From Filosporella fistucella (taxonomy: Eukaryota > Ascomycota > Leotiomycetes > Helotiales), in contig JAQJZZ010000018.1 of NCBI GenBank assembly GCA_030077755.1, forward strand, positions 1,736,001 to 1,800,000: a stretch of DNA of 64,000 nucleotides, read 5' to 3'. The notes under the pieces are model-generated. The model was given only the letters and a program-made list of their open reading frames with translations, did no database searches and was not told where the DNA came from. Below are positions 12,024 to 24,253 of the stretch, in pieces; the stretch's first letter is position 1, and the number at the start of each line of letters is the position of its first letter. The translations under genes and the position numbers were made by a program.

Positions 12024-15000
12024 CGTCATCAAATCCTTATCCTTCGAAGGTGAAGCAGTGTGCAATAGAAAGAAGGATTGGTTCCTAGGGCATTTCGCTT
12101 CATTGTATCTATTTCAAACCCTACATCTTTTCAGGAACTAAGGAATTTTTGGGAGGGAGAAGGTGCTCCTCGTACGTATTTATTGGATACCCTACCTACC
12201 TAGCGTAGCATATTTCATGGACAAAATATATTGATCGATATATTACTATCAATACATATATCAATATTTTTTTCACTCTCTTCAATATTTTCCTTACTCG
12301 CCTTGATTCATATTGGAATTGATCCTTGACCACATGAAGGACACTAATAAAATGAATACATTTTTATTTCAAGGGAAAATTGATCGTCTCCCTGAATACA
12401 TCCTACATTGCATCCGAAGGAATACCTCAACATAGCCCCTCGCGTCCGAAAAATCGGTCTCGATATCATTCCCTAGTTCCCGCACAGGAATATTTTATGC
12501 ATTGCATTAGTTGTAAACCACGACTCACATCTTATGCATACATTTTATGCAATCCATCCGAATCCCTTCCTCCAACATAAACGCCCTCATGCACTTGACA
12601 GCAAATGCAAAATATCCATCCACCACGCTCCTTGCATAAACACGATGCTTATTTTAAGGAGGATCTTGTTGGTGGTGGTTGGTGGACCACCGTTGGTACG
12701 GCTGAATTGGTGGAAGGATGGATAGGAGAGGTGTAGCGAATCAGCCGAAGAGAAGGATTGAAGGTGGTGAATAAGGGATTTGTGATCGCGTGGATTGTTT
12801 GGTTTGAGGAAAGGAGGTGGGAGAGGAAAGTGGGTTTTGTGTGAAGGGGAAAATAGGATAATTGAGAGGGTAGAAAGGTAGATTGGTGGGTTAGTGTGGA
12901 GTATGTATATCGAGCTTCCTGTCAGAGGGGAAGATATTTTAGGTGAGAGAAGGTTGAGTCGAGGTGGCGATGTAGAAATAGATACGAATAAGAGGATGCA
13001 CCAGACGAGATCCATTTCAATCTGCAAACATCATTGAAAATAGGTCGGCAATCTACACTACTTGGTCCATTGTAACCTTTCAAGACCATGGTGAGAATAA
13101 TAAGTATTACGGTTGGTACTTGCACCAGGTCACGAGTACGAGGTACAGAAATGGAAGTCGGAGGATCAATAAGAAAATCCTAAATCGCGACACGAGAAGA
13201 TCAAGGTACCTACTTACGTGTCTTTTCCTTTTTTGAAAGTGAATGGATTAAGATGATGTAAATAAATAAATAAACATCGTATCCCGTGGTCCAAAATCGG
13301 GTCTGTTGCCTAACCTCCACCACCGTTACCCAAGGACCAGGTCTAACATCACGATCACGATACGCATCCAACCACCGCAGCCTACTCAGACAATTCCCCA
13401 AGACACTCTCAAGCGCCGTTTGAAGATGACACAAGAAGTAAGTATTTCTTTGTTTGTTTGTTTTGTCTTACCAGAAGGATCATTGGAGCCTTAAAGACCC
13501 GAGGAAGCGGATAGGAGCGTTCCCGGAGATATGTATGCACTGCGGTCTCCGATGAAAATTTCCTTTGTTGTTGGTTGAAGATTGGGTCGTGGGAAGCGGT
13601 CTTGAGAACGGTGCGTTTGTCCGGGGGCGAGTAAAAGGGTGTGGAAATGCTGTGTTGGTACGATGGAGAGGACGACTGGGCTGAGGCGATGGAACGATCT
13701 AAGTGAAATAATGAAATCATACATACTCTGAAATGAGAATGAAAACAACACAGGATGCTTGGAAAGGTTTCTGAGAAACGATTACCCGATGACCTAAAAT
13801 CAAAAGTCTGTAACAATCATCATAACGAGCGCTTCTGAAATGAGCAGAGGAATCAAGATATTAATACCTCTCTCCCTCAATCATCCATACCTATCATCGC
13901 CTCAAACAAGCGATAAGAAAATTACAAAAGTACAAAAAAAACTTGAAACGTCCCCAAATAGAAAAAGCGCTCCAAATCTCGGAAGATATATCCAAAGCGC
14001 TTGCTCGAACAGAGCCCTCTCATACCCAGACGCGCATCATCCATCTGTAGCCGCCCTTCTGGAACCAGGAGCCGCTTCCTTCTTGCACGTCGGATGAGCG
14101 AAACGCTGGGGCTGCGCGTCTACAGATTACCTTCCGAGGAGGGATGATACTTCTGCCATGTGCTGTAGGTACTACGTATGTATTTACATCTCTTTGTTTG
14201 AGATTTTTCTTGCTGAGAGAGCCGCGGACGGAAGTGTTGATACAAGCGCTGTGGCCTTGGAGAGGGTCGGGAGGCCCGTTTTCTGAGACAGAGGGAATGC
14301 ACAGCCACAAGTTGGGAGCTCAATGTTGGGGAGATCTTGGATACCCTATTTTGGAGTTTATGTGAGGAGATTTGGTTTATTTGATGGGAAATGAGGTTTT
14401 GAAGTTATTTAGGAGTGTAGCGAATGGATTTGATTTCTTATTGTGATGTTATATGAGGGCACGGGTAAAGGGAGTAGGTAGTAGAGTCTTTCATAGATTG
14501 ATAGATTGGTCAGAAGACTCGAGATTGGTATTGATTATATCTCGTGGCAGTGAGGATCATACATGGCATACAAGTCTCATGGGCGAAGCCGGAATGAGAC
14601 TGGACTTGATTGACTGAATTGCTCTGGACTGCACTGGACGATGACCGGCGGGGATGGATGTTTCAGTCTGTTCACCCTATCAATTGGCGTACAGGTCCCT
14701 GAAGATCTCTTCGCTTGCGCCATCACATCACTGACACTTCAACTAACCCGCCATCCCCTATCCAGGCACAGGCATGACCCGACTCACAGACTCCTGACTT
14801 GGTTCTTCCAGACCGATTAGAATCTTCCTTGATGCCGAGTATGGTATTCCGAGACCATACTAACAAAATCACGGAGGCTACCGTACTAACAGAAAAAGCT
14901 GCATCGATCCAGCTCGGCTGGCTCGCTGGCTCGCTGGTCAAGCTCAACTTAAGTTTTTCAGTCTTGAGCTGCTGGAATACTGCACTGGCTCAGCTGCACT

Positions 15001-15789
15001 GGCAAAGAAGAAAAAGGGGAAACGGGATAATGCAACTGAATTGAGATGAAGAGCCGGTATCAACCGCAGTAAATCTGCATGAAATAAAACTCAACATGCC
15101 AATCAAGAGCCACACCTCTCCCTTTTGCCAGAACATGGCGAAGTGAAGCTTTTCATGTGTACCAAGATTTCAGACCTCCATGAATCCTCCGCCTCAACCT
15201 CGGTCGTAATCATGGTCGAGTCGTGTTTACTCGGTCGGGTGGATATCAATGCAAACAAGAGCAAAGCCTCATGCGTCGTCGTCAATATCCGTAAATCAGG
15301 TGGCAAGGTCGCCTCCTCGCCTTTTCTCGCCATCCTTTGAAATGGATGCATGACGGTTGGGTACGCATGGCTGGAGAGGCGGGGGGAGATCATCACCACC
15401 TTTAATCATGTGTGGCCATTCCTATTCATAATGACTCGATTTTATACAAGGAACATGCGGTTCGTGATGAAGGGCCAGCGAGCATGACCGTGGAAAGGAG
15501 CACACTCACCGCCAGCAAAGTATCGCAGATGAACAACTCATTCCGACGGTGACGATGCAGCGAGGTAATAATAATTGGCTGTGATATATCCAACCTCCTG
15601 CGTGCTGCATAACTGGATACATTATTGTGCTTGAATCCCTTCCTCAATACAACACGTACAAGTGCAGCAGCAAGCAGGAAGCAACAAGATCACAATTTAT
15701 CCACTCTATCCACGACCGCGACCACGACACGTCCGGCCTTTGCAGATTAATAAAGTTGCACGTCGACGAATCTGGGCCGAACGGTGGAT
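12024..15789. other. Gene-poor 3.8 kb stretch
   Basis: No gene is supported. ORFs up to 146 codons exist but begin at non-ATG codons, are low-complexity, or overlap in several frames. A GTAAGT donor-like site at about 13437 follows a short ATG ORF (MTQE) but no convincing partner exon was found. A short 8-base tandem repetition (GGCTCGCT-like) lies near 14917-14940. The stretch may hold distal promoter or non-coding transcripts of the downstream cyclin gene. Confidence 0.4.
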
Positions 15790-18153
15790 GAACGATTCGA
15801 TCTCCGGTTTCAGGATCCTCGCATCCACCTTGCATCTAGGAGCAGCCGTAACTATTGGACGAGAAGACCAAACAGAAGATCTTATTTGACGGGACGGGAG
15901 AGGATTTCAGGAGAAGGAAAAAACGATCAGTAAGGAAAGGGAAGAAGGAGAGAAAACGCCAATAGTTGCAACGACCGAAAAAGCCAAAATCGAGACACGA
16001 AACGGTGGAAAGTCTACGGCTCGCATCCGGTATCTGGAGTCTGGACATTTGGATCATAAAGCGGGCATTAACCTACTTACTCACTTACTTGGTAACTTAC
16101 AGTAGTCGCCTGCATCACATTCACAGCAGCAGCAGCATCGCCGCAAATCCAGAGCGCAATACATACCAGCTAGTGTGTACTTGTGCAGCAGTCCAGAGTG
16201 GCTCTCAGCAACTCGATATTCGACGATAGCCAGAATTCGACGACTTCTTCACATCTCCAGTGCCACAGATATTGTGCCACACCCTTACAGTCGACGGTAC
16301 TCGTGTACAACAGCTGCGGTCTCCTCCTGACTGCCCCTGCGTTTTGCCCTGCCACCTGCAAAATCAGCCCCTGCGCCAACTGGTCGCCAGTCGATCTCAT
16401 TCACGACGCCATCGCCATCGCTATCGCCTTCCGCACTCCACTGATTCACGGAGTACTCCACTCTGAATCTGAGGCCCGTCCACCGCCTCAAGGTACATGC
16501 AGAACGGAGAACTCAGGTCGAAGTAACACACCAAGACTACCGATACCACCAATACCACCACTTCAACCACTGCCACTTACTCCGACTACAAACTTGGCAT
16601 CTGTCTATCCATTCATCCCTCCATCCCTCTCTTCCAATCCCTGGCCTCTCGTGGGCTGAAACTCCTTGTTCCAGCATCGTCTATCCTGGGCCCATTCAGT
16701 GTCCAAAGGGCTTGCCCCGTCAGCATTCCACTACTGCCACCCTCCAGCCCAGCGCCTAGGGAGGCATAGCTCGGTCTCTGTTCTATTTGCTGGTCAACCC
16801 ATCTGGGCCAACCATCCACTCTGGTACGAACAGATTCCTTACCATCCACCCCCCCAGCGCCCGCCAGACGAAAATAAAATAATTCGTTCCAAGCAGAGGG
16901 CGTACCACGCAATTGTTCTCACACATCTCCATAGTGCCAGTAGCCCAGTACCAGTAGTAAACTCCTGTTCTCAAACCTGTCTGCCAATCCTCATTTGGCC
17001 TTTGAGGTGGCCCTTAACCCACCCCATCCCATACCATATTCTACCCCTCCAACACTTCACATACATATATCCACCCAGCCCTCTTCTGGACAACCTTCAA
17101 TACTCCCCCAAGAAGAAAGAGATATACAGCAGTACCAACCTCATCCTCCTCCCGTGGTCCCGGTCACTACCCAACCTCCAATCTCCATCCATCACATTTC
17201 ACTCTTCGACCTCTCGACAATAACCCGGTGTTCTTGTCAGATCTCGAAGTTCTTCCGGTCAACTGCAGCTTCTCAATCACATCCCCTGAAGGAGTACATT
17301 TACTACGACCTCACGAAACGAAACACTCGGACTTCGCTCCCTTTTGTTAAGTCGAGCTGTCAAAACGTCAGAACGCCACCAGCCCTCCTGCGTCTGTGCA
17401 TCCCCAGAAAATCACAGACAAACACTTTCTTTCACCCGCCTTCGCTCTTCGATTCGTTATCGTGTTGTACGGACGTATCATTCGGGCTGCCACTGTATAT
17501 CCTGCCGTCGCACTCGAATCCTCTTTGAGGACTAATCAAGTCATCCACATCAGCACCAGCCGGGGCATTCCTTCAGGCTCACTTTCAAGGCTTCAGCCGA
17601 GGCGGTGATAAAGTCTTCGCATCCTTCCTTCGCTTTCTCTCCTTCGCCTGCTCTGCCTTTGCCTCTGCCTTTCGTACGCAGCCCGCTACGCAACTCCACG
17701 TCTCGGCAGCACTAGCAAGTGTCAACGGCCGTTGCATAATAGAGTGTTTGCTGCTGCGCCAGCGAACAACGTAAAGCTTCGGGCTTCCTAACTGAATCTA
17801 TCCGCTGGTCGGAAAGAAAGACGCCTTCTTTGCAATTTTTTATTCTTCTTTCCTGCCTTTTAAAATTCGTTGACCCTTTCTCGATTTGCGAATTTCGGGT
17901 TCGATTTATTTGGGTTTAATTTGGTAGTTCAATCTACTTGTCGCCCTCCCCCCTTTTTTCGCCTCGCCTCGACGTCGACGCTGAATATTCACGGCCGCCT
18001 CACCGCCTTTGATCGAGCCACTAGTCACAACAATAGTCCTGTCCCCCCTATTGTCAATTACCACAATAGGAAGTTTGTTTAGTATTTCAACCCTCGCTTC
18101 CCCAACATCATCAACTTTTTACATCACCATTCGAGCACCGGCGAACCGCAGCC
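15790..18153 (+). promoter_or_regulatory. ATG-depleted, pyrimidine-rich presumptive leader of the cyclin gene
   Basis: On the plus strand only one ATG occurs between 15790 and the cyclin start at 18154. It is at 16497 and opens a 9-codon uORF. From 16500 to 18153 there is none at all in 1654 bases. The sequence is rich in C and T with CA-rich patches. Long ORFs on this strand (for example 16183-16659, 16666-17223, 16995-17528) all start at non-ATG codons. Absence of ATG in C/T-rich sequence directly before a start codon is what a very long scanned 5' UTR would show. Transcription start and any leader introns cannot be placed by eye. Confidence 0.6.
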
Positions 18154-19281
18154 ATGGCATATCCCTCAAAGGCTTTAAATGAAGCTGCTCTTGAGCACTT
18201 CATTTATATGCCTGTCAGCTCGGATATGATAACCTACCTAGCCATCAAAGCCTCAGAGGTTATTCAATGCGAACGACCAGATTCAAGTCAAAACCCTCCT
18301 ACACCCCCAACTTCAACCGAGAATGACCTTCAATCACGACAACACCTGCCTTCTCTTGAGCGCTTCATCAGCTCTTTGGTACGAAAGTCAAATGTTCAAG
18401 TACCTACCCTGATGTCAACCTTGGTCTATTTGGAACGATTAAAACAACGCCTTCCTCCAGTAGCCAAGGGCTTGAAGTGCACCGTTCATCGTATCTTCCT
18501 GGCCGCACTCATCCTCTCAGCCAAGTTCCTCAATGACTCTTCGCCAAAGAACAAGCATTGGGCCGAATACTCTAACGTTCGAGGCTATGAAGGATTTGGC
18601 TTCTCAAGAACCGAGGTCAATCTCATGGAAAAGCAACTCCTTTACCTCTTAGATTGGGATCTCAACATTCGTGCGGATGACCTGTACACCCAGCTTGACC
18701 CATTCCTGGCTCCCATTCGTGCTGAGATTGAGATTCAAGAGCAACAATTACGTGTCAAGGAGGACCGAAAGCGTGCTATCATGGAACAACAGATGTTGGA
18801 GCAACAAACTCAACAAAGTCAAGTAGCCAATGCCGAGTACTGGATGGCAGGATACCAACAAAACGTGGCCTACGAGCATCAATACATCGTTCAAGACAAC
18901 AATGCCGTTCCAGCCAACTTCGTTTCCACTCCATCCTCTACCGACTGCCCTGGTCTTGCACGCAGTGGTACTGGTGACTCCTCCTCCGCTTCCTCGTACA
19001 TGGAAGCCACCTCAGCAAACGGAACACCAAACTCCAGTATCAGCAGCTACATGGGTGAAGAGAACGTGTCTTTCGCATCGCCAACCCACATTGTGCGAGA
19101 CATCGTTCAAGTCGCTACCAACGAGCCCATTTACCCCTCTGGCAAACGCTCTATGCTCCCATACGAGATTGAGCGCGAAGATGCGTATGAAACAGCTTCT
19201 CTTCCTAAACCCAAGAAGGCCAAGCACGGCGGCAACATCTTTTCCCGTTTCCTGACTGGAAAGGATCGCACGTACGCCTAA
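18154..19281 (+). CDS. Pcl1/Pho80-family cyclin (G1-type, Pho85 partner)
   Basis: Single exon of 375 residues with ATG in a good context (GCAGCCATGG). A cyclin-box fold covers about residues 60-190. Signature segments are [50 protein letters not shown] and [16 protein letters not shown], which resemble Pcl1/Pcl2 and Aspergillus PclA cyclins. These activate the Pho85/PhoA-type kinase in the G1 phase and in conidiation. The C-terminal half is Gln/Ser-rich and ends in a basic segment (KPKKAKHGG). A Thr/Pro-rich insertion ([10 protein letters not shown]) sits before the box. A leader of up to 2.4 kb nearly free of ATG precedes it, suggesting translational control or a distant promoter. Assignment to the Pcl group rather than the Clg1 group is by resemblance only. 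Confidence 0.88.
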   Translation: MAYPSKALNEAALEHFIYMPVSSDMITYLAIKASEVIQCERPDSSQNPPTPPTSTENDLQSRQHLPSLERFISSLVRKSNVQVPTLMSTLVYLERLKQRLPPVAKGLKCTVHRIFLAALILSAKFLNDSSPKNKHWAEYSNVRGYEGFGFSRTEVNLMEKQLLYLLDWDLNIRADDLYTQLDPFLAPIRAEIEIQEQQLRVKEDRKRAIMEQQMLEQQTQQSQVANAEYWMAGYQQNVAYEHQYIVQDNNAVPANFVSTPSSTDCPGLARSGTGDSSSASSYMEATSANGTPNSSISSYMGEENVSFASPTHIVRDIVQVATNEPIYPSGKRSMLPYEIEREDAYETASLPKPKKAKHGGNIFSRFLTGKDRTYA

Positions 19282-21588
19282 GCCTCCCTCAACTTTAGCA
19301 TGCTCCACACGCACTTAATGCACGCATTCAACGAGTTTCTTTTGTCAAGATTTGCATGGCGTTCTTTGGATGATGAGACCTGGGAACAGTAAAGGCAGGA
19401 ATGGAATGTCATTGAACCTGGAGGGGAAAAAACGACATAATGAGCGGTGGATTCTAAGAAACTCTGGTAATTATGTCTGCACTCTTTCGTGGCTTTTGAG
19501 GGCATACATTTCTCAGTGCATAGATGGCGTTTATCGGGCATTGGGATAGGGCTTGATCTTCAAGGTCGCCTTGGGCTTCTTCGTCTCTTTTTTTTGTTTG
19601 CCAAGCAAGGGGTTTGGTACATAGCGAGCGCGCGACGATACCGTACGATTTGTATGATGAGTGGCCTTTAAAGCCGGGAATCAAATAATACTTTGATACA
19701 CTACTTTTTTGCTATATGAGCCTTTGTGAATGTGAATGTGAATATGAATACATCTTTGACCCCTCCTTCCTTCACTACTCAATTGATTTTTACTTCTGCA
19801 CGGACCAAGTCAATGACTTATTGTAAGAGTCATGTAAGTAATTACGCCATCAACAACCAGCTAAATCAATGCCTTAGCGACGTAACATTCACGTCAAATC
19901 TAGTTCCCTAGCGCCTTAATATTCACGGTAGAAAAAGTGGATTGCACTCCGGTCACAAACACCTTCCTTTCATGAGCTCTGTTAGGCGAGCTCAGGGGTT
20001 CACACCCCCCTTTCCTCAGAATATCTTCCCGTCTTCAATTTTGGCAATCCCCGTACTGTACGTTCCCGTACCGTGACAAAAAGGAATTCTTTGTAATATG
20101 AATTATGATTCAAAGCAATTCCCAATATACTCTTATTACCCTAATCTCTGTCGTCCTCCATGGAATACTCCATCTCCACGTGCACAGTTTTAGAAATGAA
20201 TGGGAAATAAAGGGGCACGTGATATAACACAGCCACCCCTCCCAATCCGCCTAATCCCTCAACCTCACACAAAGCCACCCAGCGCACTCACACTTAAACA
20301 CTTTATAATTCAGCCCTCATCAACTCCATACCTTGCATATCTAAGCCCTAGGCTTACGAAGGTGTCATTTAAGCTTTACAATGACGATTTCAGTCTGAAT
20401 GTGGGGTATCAGAAAATCGCCGAAGAAGCCGGGTTTCTTGCGTGGAGAAGTTAGTATCTGGGTAATGGTGCATTGGGCTGGTAATGAGGTAAGCTTTAGG
20501 GGTTGGGGTGATACTGGTCTGGTATATCATACCCCCTTTCTCTAATGCAGTGTTTTATATTCAAATACCTCAATAATTTTTGAATGTGATAATTCTGCAC
20601 CCGTCTACCCCTTCATCCCATGATATCGCTTATCGCTTACGAGGTCATCTGGCCTACCAACTCAGACAGCAGGGTGGAAGATCACCTTCCGTTTTATTGT
20701 CTTACTCTCTAAGTCTTGAAGATAAAGGATAATGATGGTCTGGGCATAAGGCTAAATTACTCAAGCAGGTAAGTGTAGGAAGAAGGATCACGAGCGAAGG
20801 AATGAGGTGCACGCGGTGGGAGAGGTCATGCGGTGGGAGAGGTCATGCGGTGAGAGTAGATGATAAGCACGGGATGGAGGGATATCGTGATAGAGGTTTG
20901 GGATTTCGGAATGTGACTTTGGGTTTGGGGTTCTGAAGTTTGAGTTGGGAGGGGTATTTGAGGTGGTTACTACTTCTTACTTGTATGCTCCCGCGGTTGA
21001 TACTGTGCTGTTGGTGATGGGGAGGTGCATTTGAATTACAAAGTTTCAGGTGTTCTAGATTGTGACTATATGATGAAGTCCATCGCAAGTTGCAGAATCA
21101 TACTAGTTACAAATGCAACATCATTTAATATTATATTTTATAGTGCCCTCAGTCAATATGTCTTGGAGAAAATTTATATTGCACAGTGATGCCCCTTGGG
21201 ATTCATTAGTAACGAAATTCACATCTCATATCAATTGTCCGACAGGATGTACCTCATCTCTCAAGTCCATAATATGCCACATATCACTCTCGAATTCGAC
21301 TTCCTTGACGCAAGTCTTTGCTTTCTCACCTCCCACAGTGCCCATCCAAGTCACCGATTGCAAGTGCAACTTTTGCCGTCTCCATGTCACCCAACTTTAT
21401 CCCACTCGTTGTCGTTCGAAATCCTCTTCATTTCAAATACAGGCTCTATTATCTTCCTCTTGGACTGAGCAGTTGATCAGCCAAGCGTCTAGGTATACAA
21501 GATTTCCATGATAATGGGGGGTACTTGGGGAGTACAAGCTTTCAGATGTAATTTTGTCCGACATGAGGAGTGTTGATCGTCAAGACGA
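19282..21588. other. 2.3 kb intergenic region between cyclin and regulator
   Basis: No gene is supported. It contains a short GTGAAT-type microsatellite near 19725-19750 and a 17-bp tandem repeat at 20813-20856. It separates the core part of the window from the accessory-looking block. The 3' UTRs of the cyclin (+) and the zinc-cluster gene (-) must lie at its ends. Confidence 0.4.
20813..20856. repeat. 17-bp tandem repeat, about 2.6 copies
   Basis: The unit GCGGTGGGAGAGGTCAT occurs at 20813-20829 and 20830-20846 exactly, followed by a partial copy GCGGTGAGAG with one change. It lies in non-coding DNA. Confidence 0.85.
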
Positions 21589-23493
21589 TCAAGCTAACCT
21601 GATCATGTCCAAAAACGAATACGACTCCATCGATAGAGCTTCCTGTTCAGTCTGATCTTCGAAAAGCAAACTTCGAATCTCGTGCATCGCCAGCCTTTTC
21701 CTGGTAATGCTCTGTATCTCTATGCTCTTCTGCAAAACATATCTCGCTCGGTTTCTCGATAATCTCGACATTATCCACTCCCTATATATACCATCATCTG
21801 TTTCGATTCCTGCCATAAATAGTGGCCATTGTAATCGATCGTGAAGTTCATTACTGTTTGACGCAAACGTTCGTTGAATCAGGTGAAGAAGCCTTTTCAA
21901 GGCACTTTGAACTTCTGGAGGGGATTCGATACCCAGTTCAGAGACAGTCGCTCGGAAATAATAGACTTGGAGAGCATTGAATAAGATGACATCGAAGTCA
22001 GCATTGGTATGGACTCGTGTGCGTGGCGTTGCCGATGTTGATGAATTTTGAAATACGGAAGCATATTTCTACTCCTGTTAATAAATGTATCACATCGCCG
22101 AAATATATTCGTACCTTCTCCAGGAGTGTGAATCTCTTCTTAATATTCTGACAACTCTCAGTATCTGGGCTTTGAATATGAGCAATCTCATTTATATCTT
22201 GCCACAACGCAGTCAGAGCCCAGAGAAACTCCAGTTCCACTGAATTGTCAACGTCGTCCGAGATCTGGCTTTCAGGATACGTCGCGCCCCAATGTGCTTC
22301 AAGGGCTGTCCTCGATACCTCGTAAACTGCCATCGTACGCTCTCGATGTGCAGTAAGATATCGTGCAAGATCGCCGCCAGATCCTTGAAACCCACATTTG
22401 ACATCCTCATCAAACGTCCATATTATGAGTCGAGCTAGAATATTCCGATCGCGAGACGAAAGACTTGGTGGACCAAATAAGTCGTCTACACGGGCACCTT
22501 GCTCTAGACAAAGGCTATCCAAACGGTGGCTCTTGACATAATTTAATACTGCTGAACTCAACTGCTGGATTCGCTTCTTTGGCACTGATTCTCTTTTCGG
22601 CATGTACAAGTAGAGAAAGAGAAATGCAGACATCACATACAAGTAGTCTGATGGAGAGTTCTTTTGAATCATCTCGATCAGTATTTCCGCACCAGCTTCA
22701 AAGTGAGCCTGAGCCTCCGTTGATGAGATTTGGTCTTGCCGATGAGAAACGTCGTTGATTGACACTGCCAAAATAAAATGCATGATCATCTCATTGTGAG
22801 CCGCAAAGTCCAGTAGAAGCTTGTGTGTTGACCACTTCGGATCCTTCGTGGTCCTGTAGATTGAGAATACGGTCTGATAGTGACCCAAAGCGTGGTGTTC
22901 GCTTGGGTTGAGAAGCATAGAATTTGGAAGTTGTATATGGTAATCAGACAAATCCAAAGCTGGAGACCAAAAAGTATTGCATGCAACAGAAGGCATCTCT
23001 TCGAGGTGGTTTGTTCCTCGAAAGATATCCCTTGACCATAGCGGTTCGTTATCAGGTAGTTCTGGAAAAGCCGACCAAGTTGATTCTGAGAGTTCAATTC
23101 CCAGGTCCATCCAGAGATCATCATAATCAAGCATAGAGTGAACCGATGGCAATGACTCTGGTCCAGATAAGGAGGAAAAACGATCTCTTGCTGAAGTATC
23201 TGCTGCAACAGGGCTTCCAGCAGGCAGAATCACGGCGGGCGCCCATCTGCTTTCTCTTGCTCTGATAGTTCCCCGACCTCGTCTTAATACAGATAGGGAG
23301 GGCTCTAACTCCGGCCATGAGCATCTCCTCTCCAGCCTTATACATCTAGTACATGATGGCCTTCCCTCGTCACATTTGACTTTATTGGACCGACAAGTAT
23401 CACATCCTGGTAAATTCAGTCAATATCAACCAAACCTCGCTGTGATTAGATACCTTTTCTTCGACGAACTTCTCTGCCTGGTCGTCTTGACAT
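21589..23493 (-). CDS. Zn2Cys6 transcription factor
   Basis: Three exons on the minus strand: 23493-23454, 23406-22115 and 22068-21589, joined in phases 1 and 0, give 603 residues. The first intron splits the zinc cluster off a short basic N-terminus (MSRRPGREVRRRKG). The cluster is canonical C-x2-C-x6-C-x6-C-x2-C-x6-C (CDTCRSNKVKCDEG, SCTRC, then C after IRLERR), at about residues 15-42. The remainder is helical and resembles the fungal-specific transcription-factor domain (Fungal_trans_2 type), with FAAHNEMIMHFILAVS and ILARLIIWTFDEDVKCGF. The second intron has donor GTACGA and acceptor TAG; removing it continues the domain to LFNALQVYYFRA and the stop at 21589. The gene looks intact. It diverges from a broken MFS permease 760 bp away, the arrangement of a pathway regulator and its transporter. 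Confidence 0.88.
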
Positions 23494-24253
23494 GGTCTCG
23501 CAAACCCATGTAGGTTCGAGGAATATTTACATAGAGTTTAAGGTGATGAAGCACCATCTACCCTTTTTCATACCGATACAATATATCCTCAAGTCCGAAC
23601 TTGGTGTCAAGGTTCCGTGGAAAAGAAGGTAGACCCCACCTATGACTAAGATAATCAACGGCAGGAGGCATATCATGTGATTAGTATTCCTGGTCGGCTT
23701 TTCTCACCAATCAGAGACTAGACTGTACAAGTCGTCGGGAAACCGTGCCATCTATCTTCTCAGTTCTTTGGCCAACATCACTGACGGCTCTGTCTTTCCA
23801 TAGCTACAGTCCAATAGATCATCCCGTCGGAGGAACGAGCCATACGTTTCCCAGACTGTACCATCAAGTGTGTCTTATCTGCCGTCATGAACTTATCATC
23901 GCTACAGCTCTACTGATCCTTCTGTCGGAAAAGCTTTCCTCTAGTTGATGTGGCTATCTGTACCCCAGATCAATGCCGAGATGGTTGCCAAATGTGCTGT
24001 GCCGCTGTATATTCTCCACCAGAAAGGGGATTTCCTTGCAACCGGAGGGTCGTACGGAAGCTCAATTCGAGCTTCTTATTCACTTTGATTATATTGAAGC
24101 CGAAAATAATGATCATTTCTAGGGTATATGTGCATTCTCTTGCCTGGACGGGACTCAGATTCTCCAGTGTTCATCATCTTGTCACCATCTTCTTATTTTG
24201 GTGCTCAATCCCTACCCTTTCACTTTCCAACACAGGCAAAGTAACTTTCTATC
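23494..24253. promoter_or_regulatory. Divergent intergenic region with a CGG-N4-CCG site
   Basis: This separates the zinc-cluster gene (-) from the permease pseudogene (+). A CGG-GAAA-CCG inverted half-site pair lies at 23736-23745, the form bound by Zn2Cys6 dimers; other CGG/CCG triplets occur nearby (about 23826, 23918). Whether the neighbouring regulator binds it is inference. Confidence 0.35.

Noticed and set aside
12587..13027. 146-codon minus-strand ORF with a hydrophobic start
   Set aside because: Non-ATG start and Ser/Pro low-complexity content; no family resemblance.
13415..13480. Short ATG exon followed by GTAAGT
   Set aside because: The nearest acceptor leaves an intron of about 35 nt and no open frame continues; not supportable as a gene.
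16183..17528. Overlapping plus-strand ORFs of 158-185 codons upstream of the cyclin
   Set aside because: They begin at non-ATG codons because the region has no ATG, overlap in several frames, and have low-complexity Pro/Ser content; better explained as an ATG-free leader.
19975..20010. T-arm-like GGGGTTCACACCCC suggesting a tRNA
   Set aside because: No matching D-arm, anticodon arm or acceptor stem could be built upstream.
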